From contig CAXHUQ010001431.1 of assembly GCA_964020085.1 (NCBI GenBank), forward strand, positions 7,501 through 71,500: a stretch of DNA of 64,000 bases. The letters are read 5' to 3'. The translations under genes were made by a program, and so were the position numbers. This DNA is from Micromussa lordhowensis. Its lineage: Eukaryota; Cnidaria; Anthozoa; Scleractinia; Lobophylliidae. Each line of letters begins with the position of its first letter. The first letter of the stretch is position 1. This document shows, piece after piece, positions 61,600 to 64,000 of this stretch. Under the pieces are notes generated by a model, which was not told the origin of the DNA, searched no databases, and was given only the letters and a program-made list of their open reading frames with translations.

Positions 61600-62070
61600 G
61601 AACTTAGCTTTGAATGTTTCAACCGTGGTACCTCCAAGATCATCATGGAGGACTCAACATTCATAGTTCACGACTTACATCTTCCCTTTCCTTGGAGAAT
61701 GTTTTGCATTTGAAGATCACCTAATCACAAAGGACCCATTCAGTCAGCGGAGTTCTTCGACGGTAGAAGGTGCTTCACGTTGGACGTACAGATCAAGTTC
61801 TTCCGATTTCGCTGGTAGCGCGCACAGATTTTACGTTTAGCTTCCAAGTTCGCAGTTTAATGTCTTGGAAATATTTTTAGTGAGTGGGATACTTAAGGAC
61901 ATCTTTGCTTCAATTTTATGTGAATCTGCCTCGATAGCGACCTAAAAGTGAAATGAAAGGGAGAATTCTTCCCTTTTTTCTACGCCTGTTTTATAAGCTT
62001 GGATGTATTGATTTCGCTGAATGACACCCATTGTGTCTTCGTCCCTGTATTGAGAAAATTAATTAAACTC
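61600..62070 (+). other. LRPPRC: LRPPRC-like 3' UTR, probable
   Basis: Follows the stop codon without coding signal. I see no AATAAA in it. The variant poly(A) signal ATTAAA at 62062-62067 is the best candidate for the transcript end. Confidence 0.5.
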
Positions 62071-63105
62071 TAAAATAAGCGATGTACAAGTTTGTTGTAA
62101 TTTTTGTGTCAACTGGTATGGCCCGAATCTGGAAAGAGGTGGTCTTTCTCGAGAGTAAGCAAGCACACAACACGGAAGAAATGTTGGCTATAGCTAGCCT
62201 GCGTAGGCGCTCATACCCATAAGCACGCGAACGGAACGAAACTGCGAGAGAGGGCGAAAAAATAAGGAGCAGGGAGCGGGGGGGGGGGGGGGGGGTTTGT
62301 GAGGCCAAAGATTATTCTATTCCCATTCTCCTCTTTTTGCTAACCCTCTCCACTTCTTCCCATTTTTTTCTCTCCCCAGGCGCATTCGTTTGCTCGTTCG
62401 CTTGCTCGATCTCCGCGACTAGAAAATGGAAAGGAAACGTCTGCCACGCAGCTTTTGAAGACTCAGTGTAAAAACGTGTTTGAAAAACCTGTAGGTAAAC
62501 GGGGGGTCAAATTTGTTCTTAGAGCGACTGTAGGACTTCTAGGCTCGATTAGCAGCCGCTGTGCAGCAAGGGAGCCCGCGCTCCTCCCCCGAGTGATGCT
62601 GAACAGTGATGCTGAACGCGTGGACTTGTTAATTTCAACAAATAAGAAATCTGCCTGCCTGAACCGAGCAGGCTGTATAAATTTATCTTTCTTGCAGTAG
62701 CTAAGAAGTCGTGCGATATATAGCGTGATCGTGTTAGCTGGACATTGAACCAACTGAGATCTGAGATGAGATCTTGCCTAATCTAAACCATCGTAACATA
62801 AACAACACGCAAAACAGTCAACAGACTCGTGCGTGAGATTCTATATTTGAATCATGTGGTGCCAGAACATCAGATAATGAACAAAGTCAACTAAGAGAGG
62901 GATAAACCTAACCCAAGACCTAAACATCGAGCTTAAGAGATAAAACACTGAGTGAAATTGATGTATAGTCTTCTTGAAGGAAAGTGACCCCAGTCTCTGG
63001 TGAAGCCACAAAAAATTACATGTAATAGTTAAGGAGTAACTAGCAAATAGTTAATGAATAACTAGCTCCTAAGTAGTTAAGTAAATGGGAATTTTGGCGC
63101 TCCAA
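62071..63105. other. Intergenic spacer
   Basis: No convincing gene. It contains a 17-bp poly(G) run at about 62279-62295 and short direct repeats (AGTGATGCTGAAC at about 62593 and 62606). Overlapping ORFs on both strands at 62455-62753 look like chance. Confidence 0.5.
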
Positions 63106-63315
63106 CGCATCTCAGCGTAGTCAGCGTAGTTAGCGTAAAAATCAGAGTCTAAATTATATGATATCTCACACTAAAACAGCGTAGTTATGCGTAGGTAGCG
63201 TAAGTAGCGTAGATATCGTAAAAATTAGACATACTATTTTACGCTAAAAAATGCCTAAAATGTGTAGGATAGTGTAGGATATAGTAAAATTTAGATAGTT
63301 CTCACGATGCGTAAT
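63106..63315. repeat. GCGTA-rich tract next to the viral-like ORF
   Basis: AGCGTAG/AGCGTAA/TGCGTAG words recur at 63115, 63123, 63132, 63179, 63187, 63195 and 63203, some 8 bp apart, with ACGCTA later. It separates host-like spacer from the viral-like ORF. It might be part of an element terminus. Confidence 0.6.
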
Positions 63316-63317
63316 TT

Positions 63318-63998
63318 TTAAGCCTTGATAAATTTCCAACCAGCGCTCTCACCACCTAGATGTTCACAGATTTTTTTCCAAATTTTGTCATGTTCATAGA
63401 GTTTTAAACGATCTTTATACAATTTTAGCTTTGGTAAAAATTCATTATATCCAAGTATTTGACAAAATTTATAGATGATATATGAATAGGAAAAGAAATT
63501 GCTTCTATTTTTACATTTAAAAATTTCAAATGGCTCTTGAATTTGTAAAAACCTCATCTTCATTTTTTCTTCCATTATAGGAGTCATTTGTAATGGAGGT
63601 ATTTTTGTTATTCGATACAAAATTTGTGTGGTATGATTATAATAATGTAATTTACGATGTTTTTTAAGATATCTTTTAATATCTGCTTCAGTTAACTTTT
63701 CCAAAGAATTTTCCATTTTTTCATGAACGATTTCTCTGATAATAGTATTAATAATATCTTCTGACACTTTAACACTTTCTTTGCCTTGGATATTGGCCAA
63801 ACAGTCACAAAAATGAGTATATCTTTTGTAATCATTTTGTGCGGGTTTTATAGATGGTTTTTCTGGATTTGTTGAGACATTAATGCTTATTCCGCAACTT
63901 AGACAAGTACTTATTGCTTCATCGATGTTCAATACTTTAAATTTTTCACATGTATAACAATAGTTATCTTCATTTATATTATTTTCACTGTATTGGAG
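63318..63998 (-). CDS. VLTF3-like late transcription factor of large DNA viruses, 5' end outside window
   Basis: The ORF is open to the right window edge. It starts with a zinc-ribbon pattern (CYTC at about 63948-63959, CLSC at 63894-63905). The helical domain has RYLKKHRKLHYYNH, FLQIQEPFEIFK, NFFSYSYIIYKFCQILGY and ends HDKIWKKICEHL ... WKFI. This order, especially the NFFSYSYI and IWKKIC blocks, fits the VLTF3-like factors shared by nucleocytoplasmic large DNA viruses, which drive late viral transcription. The product is about 205-227 residues visible with no internal stop. It may belong to an integrated virus or virus-like element, or to contaminating sequence joined in assembly. The TTG at 63930-63932 is unlikely to be the start. 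No replication or packaging gene is visible in the window. Confidence 0.7.
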   Translation of the reverse strand, partial: LQYSENNINEDNYCYTCEKFKVLNIDEAISTCLSCGISINVSTNPEKPSIKPAQNDYKRYTHFCDCLANIQGKESVKVSEDIINTIIREIVHEKMENSLEKLTEADIKRYLKKHRKLHYYNHTTQILYRITKIPPLQMTPIMEEKMKMRFLQIQEPFEIFKCKNRSNFFSYSYIIYKFCQILGYNEFLPKLKLYKDRLKLYEHDKIWKKICEHLGGESAGWKFIKA

Positions 63999-64000
63999 TT

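Noticed and set aside
62455..62753. Overlapping ORFs of 81 and 96 codons on both strands
   Set aside because: No domain, no codon signal, and sense and antisense are equally open.
1..64000. tRNA, rRNA or snRNA genes
   Set aside because: Only degenerate tRNA-like SINE heads with poor box spacing were seen; no intact RNA gene was recognised by eye.

Overview
The window is eukaryotic, animal nuclear DNA. The GT-AG introns, abundant TACATGTA-type AT-rich intron sequence, a GIY-YIG Penelope element and the mix of Ngaro, L1-Tx1-like, CR1/Jockey-like and tRNA-derived SINE repeats suggest an anthozoan cnidarian, probably a stony coral. That assignment is inference from repeat content and gene style. 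There is one 200-N assembly gap (20501-20700).

One host gene dominates. Thirty-three exons on the + strand (4759 to 61599) read as a single in-phase open frame of 2640 nt (879 codons plus stop). It encodes the C-terminal part of a long pentatricopeptide-repeat protein, best matched to LRPPRC, a mitochondrial mRNA stability factor. The 5' exons lie left of the window. All 32 visible junctions agree in phase, one intron appears to be GC-AG, and the gene spans 57 kb because its introns are full of transposons. No exon is disrupted.

Left edge (1-4539): most of a Ngaro-like tyrosine-recombinase retrotransposon (gag, RT-RNase H, recombinase, split direct repeats B1-A2-B2). Its pol and recombinase ORFs are uninterrupted and B1 and B2 appear identical. 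A related A2-B2 remnant sits at 35071-35631.

Introns 6 and 9 (11391-15705 and 19563-27252) hold two related DNA transposons of about 3.2-3.5 kb. Both have CAGT-starting inverted ends, TA target duplications, subterminal arrays of CGCG-centred palindromes and internal tandem repeats of about 217 bp. One carries four TCTCGCGAGA-type sites at each end, spaced exactly 21 bp. The other carries a BEN-domain-like coding fragment with its own poly(A) signal. TCTCGCGAGA is the known site of the BEN protein BANP, so this may be a transposon-BEN protein recognition system. Nested in or near these are a MULE-like foldback, a RecQ-helicase fragment, a CR1/Jockey-like LINE and a TTAA foldback.

Middle and right introns hold nested TTAA transposons with homologous ORFs, an L1-Tx1-like LINE, a Penelope element with a 5' inversion, a PIF/Harbinger-like element, SINEs, and about ten elements built as two consecutive hairpins.

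Right end (61600-64000): LRPPRC 3' UTR, a low-information spacer, then a GCGTA-rich tract and a minus-strand ORF that runs off the window. This ORF resembles the VLTF3-like late transcription factor of nucleocytoplasmic large DNA viruses, and may mark the edge of an integrated viral element.
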